From F1-20-MAGs119 sp040401695 (GTDB taxonomy: Bacteria; Actinomycetota; Acidimicrobiia; Acidimicrobiales; Ilumatobacteraceae), in NCBI GenBank assembly GCA_040401695.1, contig JBBANY010000002.1:1-58631 (forward strand): DNA of 58,631 bases, in the 5' to 3' direction. The position numbers and the translations under genes are program-made. How positions within the stretch are numbered: the stretch's first letter is position 1; every line of letters begins with the position of its first letter. Positions 17,560-25,971 of this stretch are shown in pieces. Under the pieces are notes generated by a model. That model saw only the letters and a program-made list of their open reading frames with translations, was not told where the DNA came from and did not search any database.

Positions 17560-18708
17560 TCAGCCGAAAACCTTCTTCGCGATGACCATGCGCTGGATCT
17601 GGTTCGTGCCTTCGTAGATCTGGGTGATCTTGGCATCGCGCATCATGCGCTCGACGGGGAAGTCGTTCGTGTAGCCGTAGCCGCCCAACAGTTGGACGCA
17701 GTCGGTGGTGACTTTCATCGCGACATCCGAAGCGAAGCACTTCGCCATGGCGCCGAGTGTCGACAGTTCGCCGTACGGGTCGTCGGCATCGACTGCGGCG
17801 CAGGCACGGTAGACGAGGGTGCGTGCGGCTTCGACCTGCATTTGCGCCTCGGCCACCATCCATTGCAGGCCCTGGCGCGTGGAGAGTGCCGCGCCGAAGG
17901 TCTTGCGTTCTTTCATGTAGCCGACGGCATAGTCGATGGCACCCTGCGCGATACCGACGGCCTGTGCGCCGATCGTCGGCCTGCTGCGGTCGAGTGTGTG
18001 CATCGCGATGGCGAATCCCTGACCGACGTCCCCGATCCGATTGGCGTCGGGCACCCGCAGATTGTCGAAGCGAATGACACCGGTTGGCGAGCCCTTGATT
18101 CCGAGCTTGTGTTCGATTTTGTCGACGTGCACGCCCCAGCTCGCTTCGACCAGGAATGCGGTGATTCCCTTGTGGCGATCGTCGCTCGTACGTGCGAACA
18201 CCGTGTAGAGATCGCTGATGCCCGCGTTCGTGATCCAGATCTTCGAACCATCGATGATCCAGTCGTCGCCGTCGCGCACGGCGCGCGTGGTCATCGACGC
18301 GACGTCGCTGCCGGCGTCGGCCTCGGACAAGCCGTAACTGCACTGCGACTCACCGGTACAAATTCGCGGCAGGTACTTCGACTTCAGTTCGTGGCTGCCG
18401 AAGTTGATGACGGGCAGCATGCCCAATTTCGAGATCAGGAACATGAGGCTGGTGCTGGCACAGACGCGCGCGAGTTCCTCGGCCACCATGGCCTGTGTGA
18501 CGAGCGAAGCACCGGTGCCGCCGTATTCGGCGGGGTAGGAGAGCGCCGTGAGTTCCATCTGCTGCAGTGCCTTGAATGCATCCCACGAGTACTCGCCGGT
18601 GCGGTCGGTTTCGGCAGCGAGAGGCGCGATCTTGTCTTCGGCGAACTTGCGCATGACGTCGCGAAAGGCGATCTGTTCGCCATCGAGTGAAAACAGTTGT
18701 TCGGTCAT
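17560..18708 (-). CDS. Acyl-CoA dehydrogenase (short/medium-chain type)
   Basis: A 382-aa FAD enzyme of the acyl-CoA dehydrogenase family that introduces the alpha-beta double bond. Seen: the FAD/substrate loop CSYGLSEADAGSD, WITNAG, the dimer motif RKTFGAALSTRQGLQWMVAE (here KERKTFG), LLGGYGYTNDFPVERMMRDAK and the catalytic-base region YEGTNQIQR with Glu366. Length and motifs are normal for short-chain/isobutyryl-type members. It sits directly downstream of the 3-hydroxyacyl-CoA dehydrogenase (26-bp gap) and upstream of the CoA-transferase-like gene, forming a three-gene minus-strand operon. Confidence 0.95.
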   Translation of the reverse strand: MTEQLFSLDGEQIAFRDVMRKFAEDKIAPLAAETDRTGEYSWDAFKALQQMELTALSYPAEYGGTGASLVTQAMVAEELARVCASTSLMFLISKLGMLPVINFGSHELKSKYLPRICTGESQCSYGLSEADAGSDVASMTTRAVRDGDDWIIDGSKIWITNAGISDLYTVFARTSDDRHKGITAFLVEASWGVHVDKIEHKLGIKGSPTGVIRFDNLRVPDANRIGDVGQGFAIAMHTLDRSRPTIGAQAVGIAQGAIDYAVGYMKERKTFGAALSTRQGLQWMVAEAQMQVEAARTLVYRACAAVDADDPYGELSTLGAMAKCFASDVAMKVTTDCVQLLGGYGYTNDFPVERMMRDAKITQIYEGTNQIQRMVIAKKVFG

Positions 18709-18734
18709 CTCGTTCCTTCCTTTACTTTCCGCTG

Positions 18735-19607
18735 TTACTTCTTGGCATAGTCGTAGAAGCCGCGTCCGGCCTTGCGGCCGAGAAGGCCGGCGTCGACCAT
18801 CCGCGACAGCAGCGGTGGTGCGGCGTACAGCGGTTCCTTGAATTCGGCGTACAAGCTTTCGGCGATCGCACCGATCGTGTCGAGGCCGATGAGATCGGCG
18901 AGGCGCAACGGGCCCATCGGGTGGGCGCAGCCTTCGACCATGCCGAGGTCGATGTCTTCCGCCGACGCGTAGCCCGACTCCATCATTCGCACAGCCGAGA
19001 GGATGTAGGGCACGAGCAGGGCATTCACGATGAACCCGGCACGGTCGTTCGAACGGATGACTTTCTTGTGCAGTGTTCCTTCGGCGAACTCGACGGCCCG
19101 CGAGATGGTGTCGCCCGAGGTGAGAAGCGAAGGGACAAGTTCGACCAGTTTCAACACCGGCACCGGGTTGAAGAAGTGAACGCCGACGACTTGGGACGGC
19201 CGCTGTGTGGCCATGCCGAGTTTCATCACAGGAATCGACGAGGTGTTCGTGGCGAGGATCGCGTTGTCGTCCTCGACGTATTTGTCGAGATGCGAGAAGA
19301 CCTCGGTCTTCAAGCCTTCGTCTTCGATGACGGCCTCGATGACCAATTGGCGATCCGCAAAGTCGGCGAGGTCGGTGGTGAAGCTGAGGCGTGAGAGAGC
19401 CGAGTCACGCTCGTCCTCGGTGATTTTGTTCGCCCCGAGAGCACGGTCGAGCGACGCTGTCAGGCGCTTCTGGCCCGCCTCCATCGCCGCGGGGTTGATC
19501 TCGCGGACCATCACGTCGAGGCCGGCTTTCGCGCACACCTCGGCAATACCCGAGCCCATGAGACCACAACCGACTACTCCGACTCGGGTCACCTGGCTTG
19601 CTGGCAT
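18735..19607 (-). CDS. 3-hydroxybutyryl-CoA / 3-hydroxyacyl-CoA dehydrogenase
   Basis: A 290-aa NAD(P)-dependent dehydrogenase. The N-terminal Rossmann motif GCGLMGSG is at 13-20, the catalytic His-Glu context is NTSSIPVMKLG...VGVHFFNPVPVLKLVE, and the C-terminal dimerisation domain begins around NDRAGFIVNALLVPY and ends LLGRKAGRGFYDY. Length is typical (about 285). It oxidises the 3-hydroxyacyl-CoA produced after hydration of the acyl-CoA dehydrogenase product. No enoyl-CoA hydratase is encoded nearby. It is divergent from a second acyl-CoA dehydrogenase across a 110-bp region that carries operator-like site 4. Confidence 0.95.
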   Translation of the reverse strand: MPASQVTRVGVVGCGLMGSGIAEVCAKAGLDVMVREINPAAMEAGQKRLTASLDRALGANKITEDERDSALSRLSFTTDLADFADRQLVIEAVIEDEGLKTEVFSHLDKYVEDDNAILATNTSSIPVMKLGMATQRPSQVVGVHFFNPVPVLKLVELVPSLLTSGDTISRAVEFAEGTLHKKVIRSNDRAGFIVNALLVPYILSAVRMMESGYASAEDIDLGMVEGCAHPMGPLRLADLIGLDTIGAIAESLYAEFKEPLYAAPPLLSRMVDAGLLGRKAGRGFYDYAKK

Positions 19608-19648
19608 CTTCTCAACCTGTGCTTTCTCTTCGACCGTCTATCTTGCCT

Positions 19649-19664
19649 CACCTACCGTTGGGTA
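19649..19664 (-). promoter_or_regulatory. Candidate operator, site 4
   Basis: On the minus strand TACCCAACGGTAGGTG matches site 3 (11666-11681) at 13 of 16 positions, including nine consecutive bases, and contains TACC/GGTA arms. It lies between divergent fatty-acid-type genes. Confidence 0.4.
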
Positions 19665-19717
19665 ACCGATGGGAGGTGCTTTCGGAGACCGTGAAACCCG
19701 TCGCCTACCCTCGGGCC

Positions 19718-20974
19718 ATGGACTTCGCGATCCCGAAGGAAATTCAGACCACACTCGACGAGCTCGATGCCTTCATCGAGCGCGAGATCAAGCCTCTCGA
19801 ACAGCAGGACGACAACATCCGCTTCTTCGACCATCGTCGCGAATGGGCGCGCACCGACTTCGACAACGGTGGCGTGCCCCGTGAGGACTGGGAAGCATTG
19901 TTGCGCGAGATGCGTCGTCGTGCAGATGCTGCGGGTTGGTTGCGGCTCGCGTTGCCGAAAGAGTACGGCGGCCGCAGCGCGACGAACCTCGAGATGGCGA
20001 TCATCCGCGAGCATCTCGCGACAAAGGGTCTCGGCCTGCACAACGACCTGCAGAACGAATCGAGCATCGTGGGCAACTTCCCGACGGTTCTCATGATGCG
20101 TGATTTCGGCACCGACGCCCAGAAAGCCGAGTGGATGCCAGGGTTCCTCGACGGTACGCGTCGCCTGGCCTTTGGCCTCACCGAACCGAACCACGGCAGC
20201 GATGCCACGTACATGGAAACCACCGCGTATCGCGATGGCGACGAATGGGTGTTGAACGGCATGAAGCGCTGGAACAGTGGCCTGCACCACGCCACGCACG
20301 ACATCATCTTCGCACGCACCAACGGCAAGCCCGGCGACCCCGTCGGCATCACTGCGTTCCTCGTGCCGACCAATTCGCCCGGCTTCAAGGTCGAGTTCTT
20401 CTGGTGGACGTTCAACATGCCGACCGATCACGCGGAAGTGAGCATGAAAGACGTGCGCGTCGGTGCCGACGCCGTCTTCGGTCGTGTCGATCACGGGTTG
20501 GAACTTGCGCAGCACTTCGTCCACGAGAACCGGATCCGCCAGGCAGCATCGTCGCTTGGCGCAGCCCAGTTCTGCATCAACGAGGCCGTGAAGTACTCGA
20601 ACACCCGCGTGACGTGGGGCAAGAAACTGTCGACGAACCAGGGGATTCAGTTCCCGCTTGTCGAACTGCACACCGAAGCCGCCATGTTGCGCCAGTTGGT
20701 GCGCTACACCGCGTGGTCACTCGACAACAAACACCACATGGAGGTCACGCACCTCGTCGCGATGTGCAACTACCGCGCCAACCGACTGGCCTGCGATGCC
20801 GCTGATCGCGCGATGCAGACCTGCGGTGGGGTCGGGTATTCGCGTCACATGCCCTTCGAGCACATCTACCGACACCACCGTCGATACCGCATCACCGAGG
20901 GCAGCGAGGAAATCCAGATGCGCAAGGTCGGCAGCCAACTCTTCGGCTTCGGCGCGTCGGCCGACCGTCGTTAG
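19718..20974 (+). CDS. Acyl-CoA dehydrogenase (long/ACAD10-11-like length)
   Basis: A 418-aa acyl-CoA dehydrogenase. Seen: FGLTEPNHGSDATYMETTA (FAD/substrate loop), WNSGLHHATHD, the dimer-contact NTRVTWGKKLSTNQGIQFPLVELHTEA region, MQTCGGVGYSRHMPFEHIYRHHRRYRI and the catalytic-base region TEGSEEIQ with Glu394. The N-terminus MDFAIPKEIQ is typical. TACCCT at 19706-19711 is a -10 box six bases before the ATG, consistent with a leaderless mRNA. A GTG at 19691 behind GGAG is the alternative start. It is transcribed alone, divergent from the 3-hydroxyacyl-CoA dehydrogenase operon. Confidence 0.94.
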   Translation: MDFAIPKEIQTTLDELDAFIEREIKPLEQQDDNIRFFDHRREWARTDFDNGGVPREDWEALLREMRRRADAAGWLRLALPKEYGGRSATNLEMAIIREHLATKGLGLHNDLQNESSIVGNFPTVLMMRDFGTDAQKAEWMPGFLDGTRRLAFGLTEPNHGSDATYMETTAYRDGDEWVLNGMKRWNSGLHHATHDIIFARTNGKPGDPVGITAFLVPTNSPGFKVEFFWWTFNMPTDHAEVSMKDVRVGADAVFGRVDHGLELAQHFVHENRIRQAASSLGAAQFCINEAVKYSNTRVTWGKKLSTNQGIQFPLVELHTEAAMLRQLVRYTAWSLDNKHHMEVTHLVAMCNYRANRLACDAADRAMQTCGGVGYSRHMPFEHIYRHHRRYRITEGSEEIQMRKVGSQLFGFGASADRR

Positions 20975-21014
20975 GTTTCTTCCGCCGGGAGGTTGTCGGC
21001 GGGTGTTTGGTATG

Positions 21015-21044
21015 CCTAACATAAGTTAGGTAGTCCTTACACCC
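21015..21044 (+). promoter_or_regulatory. Iron-box-like palindrome (DtxR/IdeR type)
   Basis: CCTAACATAAGTTAGG (21015-21030) is a perfect 6-bp inverted repeat with a 4-bp spacer. The overlapping stretch from 21026, TTAGGTAGTCCTTAC, partly fits the actinobacterial IdeR/DtxR consensus. It lies 34 bp before the FTR1 start. Confidence 0.55.
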
Positions 21045-21063
21045 CAAGTCTCTGGAGGTCCCC

Positions 21064-21912
21064 GTGGGAGCGAGCTTCCTCATCACACTGCGCGAAGGCC
21101 TGGAAATCGCGCTGGTTCTTGCGATTCTCGTCGCGTATCTCGCCAAGAGCGGTCGGCGTTCCGAGATCGCAACCGTGTGGAAGGGCGCCGGACTGGCGGC
21201 CCTGTTGTGCCTCGTTGGTGGCATTGCCTTCCATGTCTTCGTCGGTGAGTTCGAGGGCAAGCCCGAACAGTTCATCGAAGGCACGATCGCCCTGGTGGCC
21301 GCGGGTGTTCTCACGTGGATGATCTTCTGGATGCGTCGCCACTCCCGCGGTCTTGGCGCCGAGTTGCGTGCGCAGGTCGACTCGGCAACGACCGACCGCG
21401 CGCTCGCGACCATCGCGTTCGTCGCCGTCGTGCGTGAAGGACTCGAGACCGTTCTGTTTCTCATTTCGGCCGAGACGGCGTCGTCGGGCGGTTCGTACGT
21501 CGTTGCGGGCGGCCTGCTCGGGCTCGTGGTTGCCGCGGTGCTCGGTCGCCTCGCGTACGTGGGCGGCAACCGGGTGAACCTGCGCGTCTTTTTCAACGTC
21601 ACGGGCGTGTTGTTGATTCTCTTCGCAGCGGGGCTGTTCGGCAAGTTCTTCCACGAATATCGCGAACTCCTCGGTTTCGAATCCGGTTGGTTGGTCGAGC
21701 CGACGTGGAGCATCGCCACGGGTGCGTGGGCATCGGGCACCTTCTATGACTTCATGAAGGGCCTCTTTGGCTGGCACAACGAGGCCGAGCACGTGCGTGT
21801 CATCGCATATTTCGCCTATCTGATCCCCATTGGCTGGGCGTTTTTGCACGGTGGTCGCGATGGAACGACGACGAAGACCGCCGTCGACGAAAACGCGCCG
21901 AGCCACGCCTGA
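21064..21912 (+). CDS. FTR1-family high-affinity iron permease
   Basis: A 282-aa polytopic membrane protein with about seven hydrophobic segments. The two signature REGLE motifs are present, in LREGLEIALVLAILVAY near the N-terminus and VREGLETVLFLISAET in the middle, where the acidic residues bind Fe(III) for transport. The start is GTG 21064 preceded by GGAGG. Uptake through FTR1/EfeU normally needs a partner oxidase or EfeO-like protein, and none is adjacent. The iron-box-like palindrome in its promoter suggests repression when iron is plentiful. Confidence 0.92.
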   Translation: MGASFLITLREGLEIALVLAILVAYLAKSGRRSEIATVWKGAGLAALLCLVGGIAFHVFVGEFEGKPEQFIEGTIALVAAGVLTWMIFWMRRHSRGLGAELRAQVDSATTDRALATIAFVAVVREGLETVLFLISAETASSGGSYVVAGGLLGLVVAAVLGRLAYVGGNRVNLRVFFNVTGVLLILFAAGLFGKFFHEYRELLGFESGWLVEPTWSIATGAWASGTFYDFMKGLFGWHNEAEHVRVIAYFAYLIPIGWAFLHGGRDGTTTKTAVDENAPSHA

Positions 21913-21940
21913 AATCGGGTGGGGCGAATAGCCTTGCCGC

Positions 21941-23647
21941 ATGTCTCCGACTCCTGACGGCACACCAGTCGACATCAAACCGCGCAGCCGCGACGTCACC
22001 GACGGCCCACAGAAGGCGCCCGCGCGAGCGATGCTCCGCGCGGTCGGTCTCGGCGACGGTGACTGGGACAAACCTCAGATCGGCATCGCGTCCGCGTGGA
22101 ACGAGGTCACGCCCTGCAACATGACGCTGCGCAAGTTGGCGCAGTTCGCCAAGATCGGTGTTCAGCAGGCGGGTGGCATCGGCCTCGAGTTCGGCACCAT
22201 CACCGTCAGCGACGGCATCTCGATGGGCCACGAGGGAATGCGCGCATCGTTGGTCAGCCGCGAGGTCATCACCGACTCGGTCGAGACCGTGGTGCACGCC
22301 GAGCGTTTCGACGGTTTCGTTGGCCTCGCCGGTTGCGACAAGAGCATTCCGTCGATGCTGATGGCCGCTGCCCGCCTGAATTTGCCGTCGGTGTTCGTCT
22401 ACAACGGGTCGATCATGCCCGGCCAGTTGCGCGGCAAGGCGCTCGACATCACGAGTGTCTTCGAAGCAGTCGGCGCGCACGCGCTCGGCACGATCGACGA
22501 TGCCGAACTGAAGGCGATCGAAGAGCACGCATGTCCGGGCGAAGGAGCCTGTGGCGGCATGTTCACCGCGAACACGATGTCCTCGATCGCCGAGGCGTTG
22601 GGCATGAGCCTGCTCGGTACCGCCTCGCCGCCCGCCATCGACCCACGTCGCGAAGACGATGCTCGCCGTGCCGGTGAGACGGTCGTCAACATGCTGCGAC
22701 TGGGCTTGCGCCCGCGCGACATCATGACGAAGAAGGCGTTCGAAAACGCGATCGCAATCACCAACGCTCTCGGCGGTAGCACGAATGCGGTGCTGCACCT
22801 GCTCGCCATCGCCCACGAGGCGGGCGTCGAGTTGAGCCTCGACGACTTCAACCGCATCGCTGCAAAAGTGCCCCACTTCGCCGACCTGAAGCCCGGCGGC
22901 AAGTACCACATGTCCGACGTCGATCGCATCGGTGGCGTTCCGGTGGTGCTGAAGGCACTGCTCGACGCGGGCCTGTTGCATGGCGACGTCATGACAGTGA
23001 ACGGCAAGACAATGGCTGAGAACCTCGCCGAGATCAATCCGCCGGCGCCGGACGGCGACGTGATTCACCCCGTCTCTCAGCCGATCCACTCCGAAGGCGG
23101 AATCAACATCCTCACCGGTTCACTTGCGCCGAAGGGCTCGGTCGTCAAGGTTGCTGGCCTCACCCACGATCAGATGCATTTCGAGGGAACCGCGCGTGTC
23201 TTCGACGGTGAGGACGGTGCGATGGCCGAGATTCTCGCGGGGAAGATCAAGCCCGGCGACGTGTTGGTCATTCGCTACGAAGGCCCGAAGGGTGGACCGG
23301 GAATGCGCGAGATGCTCGCGATCACCGGCGCACTAAAGGGCGCGGGTCGCGGTGCCGACTGTGCGTTGATCACCGACGGCCGCTTCAGCGGCGGCACGTG
23401 GGGTTTTTGCATCGGCCACGTTGCGCCCGAAGCCGTCGACGGTGGCCCGATCGCATTCGTGCGTGACGGCGATCGGATTCTCATCGACGTTCACGAGAAG
23501 CGTCTCGACCTGTTGGTGAGCGACGAGGAAATGGCAAAGCGCAAGGTCGGCTGGAAGCCGAACCCGCCGCGCTACACGATGGGCGTGCTCGGCAAGTACG
23601 CCAAGCTCGTGCAGGGTGCCGAGACCGGCGCCATCACCAACTTCTAG
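21941..23647 (+). CDS. ilvD: Dihydroxy-acid dehydratase
   Basis: A 568-aa IlvD, which dehydrates 2,3-dihydroxy-isovalerate and -methylvalerate to the 2-keto acids in valine/isoleucine synthesis. Seen: NMTLRKLAQFAK, the Fe-S cysteines in GCDKSIPSMLMAAA and CPGEGACGGMFTANTM, and the C-terminal motifs ITDGRFSGGTWG and GHVAPEA. Length matches the family. A -10 box TAGCCT (21929-21934) lies six bases before the ATG, indicating a leaderless transcript. It is separated from the ilvBNC operon at 35.9-39.2 kb. Confidence 0.97.
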   Translation: MSPTPDGTPVDIKPRSRDVTDGPQKAPARAMLRAVGLGDGDWDKPQIGIASAWNEVTPCNMTLRKLAQFAKIGVQQAGGIGLEFGTITVSDGISMGHEGMRASLVSREVITDSVETVVHAERFDGFVGLAGCDKSIPSMLMAAARLNLPSVFVYNGSIMPGQLRGKALDITSVFEAVGAHALGTIDDAELKAIEEHACPGEGACGGMFTANTMSSIAEALGMSLLGTASPPAIDPRREDDARRAGETVVNMLRLGLRPRDIMTKKAFENAIAITNALGGSTNAVLHLLAIAHEAGVELSLDDFNRIAAKVPHFADLKPGGKYHMSDVDRIGGVPVVLKALLDAGLLHGDVMTVNGKTMAENLAEINPPAPDGDVIHPVSQPIHSEGGINILTGSLAPKGSVVKVAGLTHDQMHFEGTARVFDGEDGAMAEILAGKIKPGDVLVIRYEGPKGGPGMREMLAITGALKGAGRGADCALITDGRFSGGTWGFCIGHVAPEAVDGGPIAFVRDGDRILIDVHEKRLDLLVSDEEMAKRKVGWKPNPPRYTMGVLGKYAKLVQGAETGAITNF

Positions 23648-23652
23648 CCCAA

Positions 23653-23700
23653 GGGTTCTCGGTGCGTAGCTACTCGCTTTTCGCGACGTCGTGCACCGGG
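23653..23700 (+). repeat. Dispersed palindromic repeat, copy A
   Basis: GGGTTCTCGGTGCGTAGCTA followed by the core CGCTTTTCGCGAC and a degenerate right arm GTGCACCGGG. It lies between the convergent ilvD and phnZ genes. Copies B (30777), C (39186) and D (40142) share the arms and core. Confidence 0.75.
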
Positions 23701-23703
23701 AAG

Positions 23704-24255
23704 TCAACCGATGTTGATGAGTTGCTCCATCATCGGGATGTAGGACAAAAATGGCGCGACCTCGAGTTCACGCACCTTGGATTCGTCGTCCCAACGTCGC
23801 AGCGCGACTGCGGAGGCGAAGTGCGGCATGCGCTCGAAACGGGTGGCTTCGTCGCTAGGCATCGGGCCACCCTGGATACGAAGGCTCGCCACTGAAGCAG
23901 GAGAGAGAACGTCGAAATACCCGCTCTCAACCGCGCACAGGTACCGTTTCGCGGCAACATGCAAGGCAATCGGCGCCGCAACGCGTGGGCCGAAGAGCTG
24001 CGCAATCCACCGTGCGCCCGTGGCCTCGTGTTCGTCGTCCGTATCGAGTTGAGATTGCCCGCCGGTGTTCTCGAGCACAAGAAGATGACCCACGTCGTGC
24101 AACAGAGCGGCAACGACGAGGTGGTCGTCGGAACCGGCCTTCCGCGCGAGAGCGGCGCACTGTTCCGCGTGGGCGACTTGGGAGACCGACTCGCTGTACG
24201 TGTCACCGCCCCACGTATCGAAGAGATTGATGATGTCGGAAATCGAGAGCGTCAC
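23704..24255 (-). CDS. phnZ: PhnZ-like HD-domain phosphonate oxygenase
   Basis: A 183-aa HD-domain protein matching the phosphonate-operon-associated group to which PhnZ and TmpB belong. These mixed-valent diiron enzymes oxidatively cleave the C-P bond of a 1-hydroxy-phosphonate. Visible ligands: His29 (VAHAEQ), His53-Asp54 and His57 (LLHDVGH), His76 (DDEHEATG), His99 with Lys103 (LHVAAKRYL), and a late Asp in RRWDDESK. In this protein TYSE occupies the place where PhnZ has Tyr24/Glu27, so the gating Tyr seems displaced by one residue (from memory of PhnZ). GTG 24255 overlaps the phnY stop (GTGA), which fixes the start and couples translation. Confidence 0.88.
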   Translation of the reverse strand: MTLSISDIINLFDTWGGDTYSESVSQVAHAEQCAALARKAGSDDHLVVAALLHDVGHLLVLENTGGQSQLDTDDEHEATGARWIAQLFGPRVAAPIALHVAAKRYLCAVESGYFDVLSPASVASLRIQGGPMPSDEATRFERMPHFASAVALRRWDDESKVRELEVAPFLSYIPMMEQLINIG

Positions 24256-25013
24256 GTGACGGGCCTTCCTTGGAAATCCCCGATGAGGGAGAGTTGAACT
24301 GTTGAACCTTGTTTCTTCGATGCGGCCAACTCGCTGGCCTTCTGCTCGTAGTAGCGATCTCGGAGATCGCCCTCGCTCAGCGCGTTGTAGGTGGGATAGA
24401 GCGCGCGGCGATCGTGGCCCGACAGATTTGGGCCGCTGCGGTGCGGCGTTCGTGAATGGAACCACAGCACTTGGCCTGCATCCAGTTCGGCTGGCTCCCA
24501 CGTGAAACTTTCCGCGAGTTCACTACGGATGCAACCGACATCGTCCATCGGAAGAATTTCGGCGTACATACCCGAGACAACTTCGAGGCAGCCGTTTAGC
24601 GTCGTCGACGGATCAACTGCAACCATGCAGCTGATGTGAGTATCGACGAAGCGGTACGCGGGGGCATCTTGATGGGGGGCGAAACCGGCACCGCCAGTCA
24701 ATTTGTAATTGATCTTCTCCTTGTAGAGAACTGCAGGCTCGCCGAGAAGATCCGCCGCAGCTGCGACGAGGCGCCCGACTCTCAGGAGCTGATACATACC
24801 CGCGTGGTAGGGAGTGAAATTTTCTGTGCGACAGATCTTTGGGCCGAAGTCAGTCATCTCTCGGTAGTTCAGCCACGGGCCGTCGTCGGGCCAGGTCGCG
24901 ATATCCGTGACCCATCGCTGGAGCTCGCGCACGGTCGTGTCGTCGAGCAGGTCCGTGACGACCCATCCGAGGCGCCGGAAGGTGTCGACGTGGTGCTCAG
25001 ACAGGACGTTCAT
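24252..25013 (-). CDS. phnY: PhnY-like Fe(II)/2-oxoglutarate phosphonate dioxygenase
   Basis: A 253-aa phytanoyl-CoA-dioxygenase-family enzyme. In PhnY/PhnZ-type pathways it hydroxylates the alpha carbon of 2-aminoethylphosphonate (TmpA does so for the N-trimethyl analogue) before PhnZ cleaves the C-P bond. The iron triad is visible as His114-x-Asp116 (APHQDAP) and His191 (TPHRSGPN), and an Arg (HDRRALYP) is placed to bind 2-oxoglutarate. ATG 25013 follows GGAGAGGGC, so it overlaps the 3' end of the ATPase gene by 17 bp. The adjacent four-gene ABC importer supports phosphonate as substrate; which phosphonate is not decided. Confidence 0.88.
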   Translation of the reverse strand: MNVLSEHHVDTFRRLGWVVTDLLDDTTVRELQRWVTDIATWPDDGPWLNYREMTDFGPKICRTENFTPYHAGMYQLLRVGRLVAAAADLLGEPAVLYKEKINYKLTGGAGFAPHQDAPAYRFVDTHISCMVAVDPSTTLNGCLEVVSGMYAEILPMDDVGCIRSELAESFTWEPAELDAGQVLWFHSRTPHRSGPNLSGHDRRALYPTYNALSEGDLRDRYYEQKASELAASKKQGSTVQLSLIGDFQGRPVT

Positions 25014-25971
25014 GTTTGCCCTCTCCAATCTTCACTTTCACCCGAGTCCCTGCCGCCATGCCTGAACCGGGTGTGTGCTTGGCAACCGCAGTGACAACCT
25101 GTCCATCGTCGAGCCGCACCTGATAACGCATGAACGAGCCATGGAACGACACTGCGGCTATTTCGCCCCCTGTGTCCGCGGTGTGGCTGTTGTCCAAGAT
25201 CACCTGTTCGGGGCGAACGACGAGATCCACCCCGCCAACGTGGATACGGTTGAGTTCACCAACAAAGTCCGCCACGAATGATGACTTTGGGTGGTCATAG
25301 ATCTCGGTTGGTGATCCGACCTGTTCGACGATTCCTTTGTTCATCACGCAAATCCGGTCCGAAATCCCGAGCGCTTCCTCTTGGTCGTGAGTAACAAAGA
25401 TGGTCGTGGTGCCGAGACGAGTCGTCAATGTCCTGATTTCGTCACGTACCTCTGCGCGAACCTTGGCGTCGAGGGCACTCAAGGGCTCGTCGAGGAGCAA
25501 TACATCCGGTTGTGTTGCCAAGGCACGGGCAAGGGCAACACGTTGCTGCTGGCCGCCTGAAAGTTGGTGGGGTAACCGATCCGTCAGGCCCTCCATTCTC
25601 ACCAGTTCGAGCATCTGCAGCCCGCGCACGCGTCGTTCATTTGGAGCAACGCGTTGCATTCTCAGCCCGAACGTGACGTTGTCGATGACCGACAAGTGTG
25701 GAAAAAGACTGTAGCTCTGGAAGACCATTCCCATCTGACGAAGGTGCGGAGGTTGATTCGTGATGTCGACCGCGCCGACGCGTACCCGCCCCGTGTCTGG
25801 CCGTTCGAACCCGGCAGCGATTCGAAGCGCGGTAGTTTTGCCGCAGCCGCTTGGACCAAGAAGCGTGAGTAATTCGCCCGATCTGACCGTGAGCGAGAAG
25901 TGCTCAAGTGCAACAGTGGCGCCGAAGGTCTTGGTGACCAACTCGAAGCACATGTCCTTCGATTGACTCAT
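24997..25971 (-). CDS. ABC transporter ATPase (PhnT/PotA-like)
   Basis: A 324-aa importer ATPase: Walker A GPSGCGKTT at 39-47, Q-loop MVFQSYSLFPH, signature LSGGQQQR at 136-143, Walker B DVLLLDE, H-loop FVTHDQEEAL, and a C-terminal TOBE-type domain (LVVRPEQVIL onward). It belongs to the iron/thiamine/spermidine/2-aminoethylphosphonate group. ATGA overlap with the upstream permease (25968-25971) and overlap with phnY downstream place it in the middle of one operon. Likely job: energising phosphonate import. Confidence 0.92.
   Translation of the reverse strand: MSQSKDMCFELVTKTFGATVALEHFSLTVRSGELLTLLGPSGCGKTTALRIAAGFERPDTGRVRVGAVDITNQPPHLRQMGMVFQSYSLFPHLSVIDNVTFGLRMQRVAPNERRVRGLQMLELVRMEGLTDRLPHQLSGGQQQRVALARALATQPDVLLLDEPLSALDAKVRAEVRDEIRTLTTRLGTTTIFVTHDQEEALGISDRICVMNKGIVEQVGSPTEIYDHPKSSFVADFVGELNRIHVGGVDLVVRPEQVILDNSHTADTGGEIAAVSFHGSFMRYQVRLDDGQVVTAVAKHTPGSGMAAGTRVKVKIGEGKHERPV

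Noticed and set aside
20982..21002. CCGCCG/CGGCGG hairpin after the acyl-CoA dehydrogenase as a terminator
   Set aside because: It has only 6 bp with a 9-nt loop and no U-run, too weak to list as a terminator.
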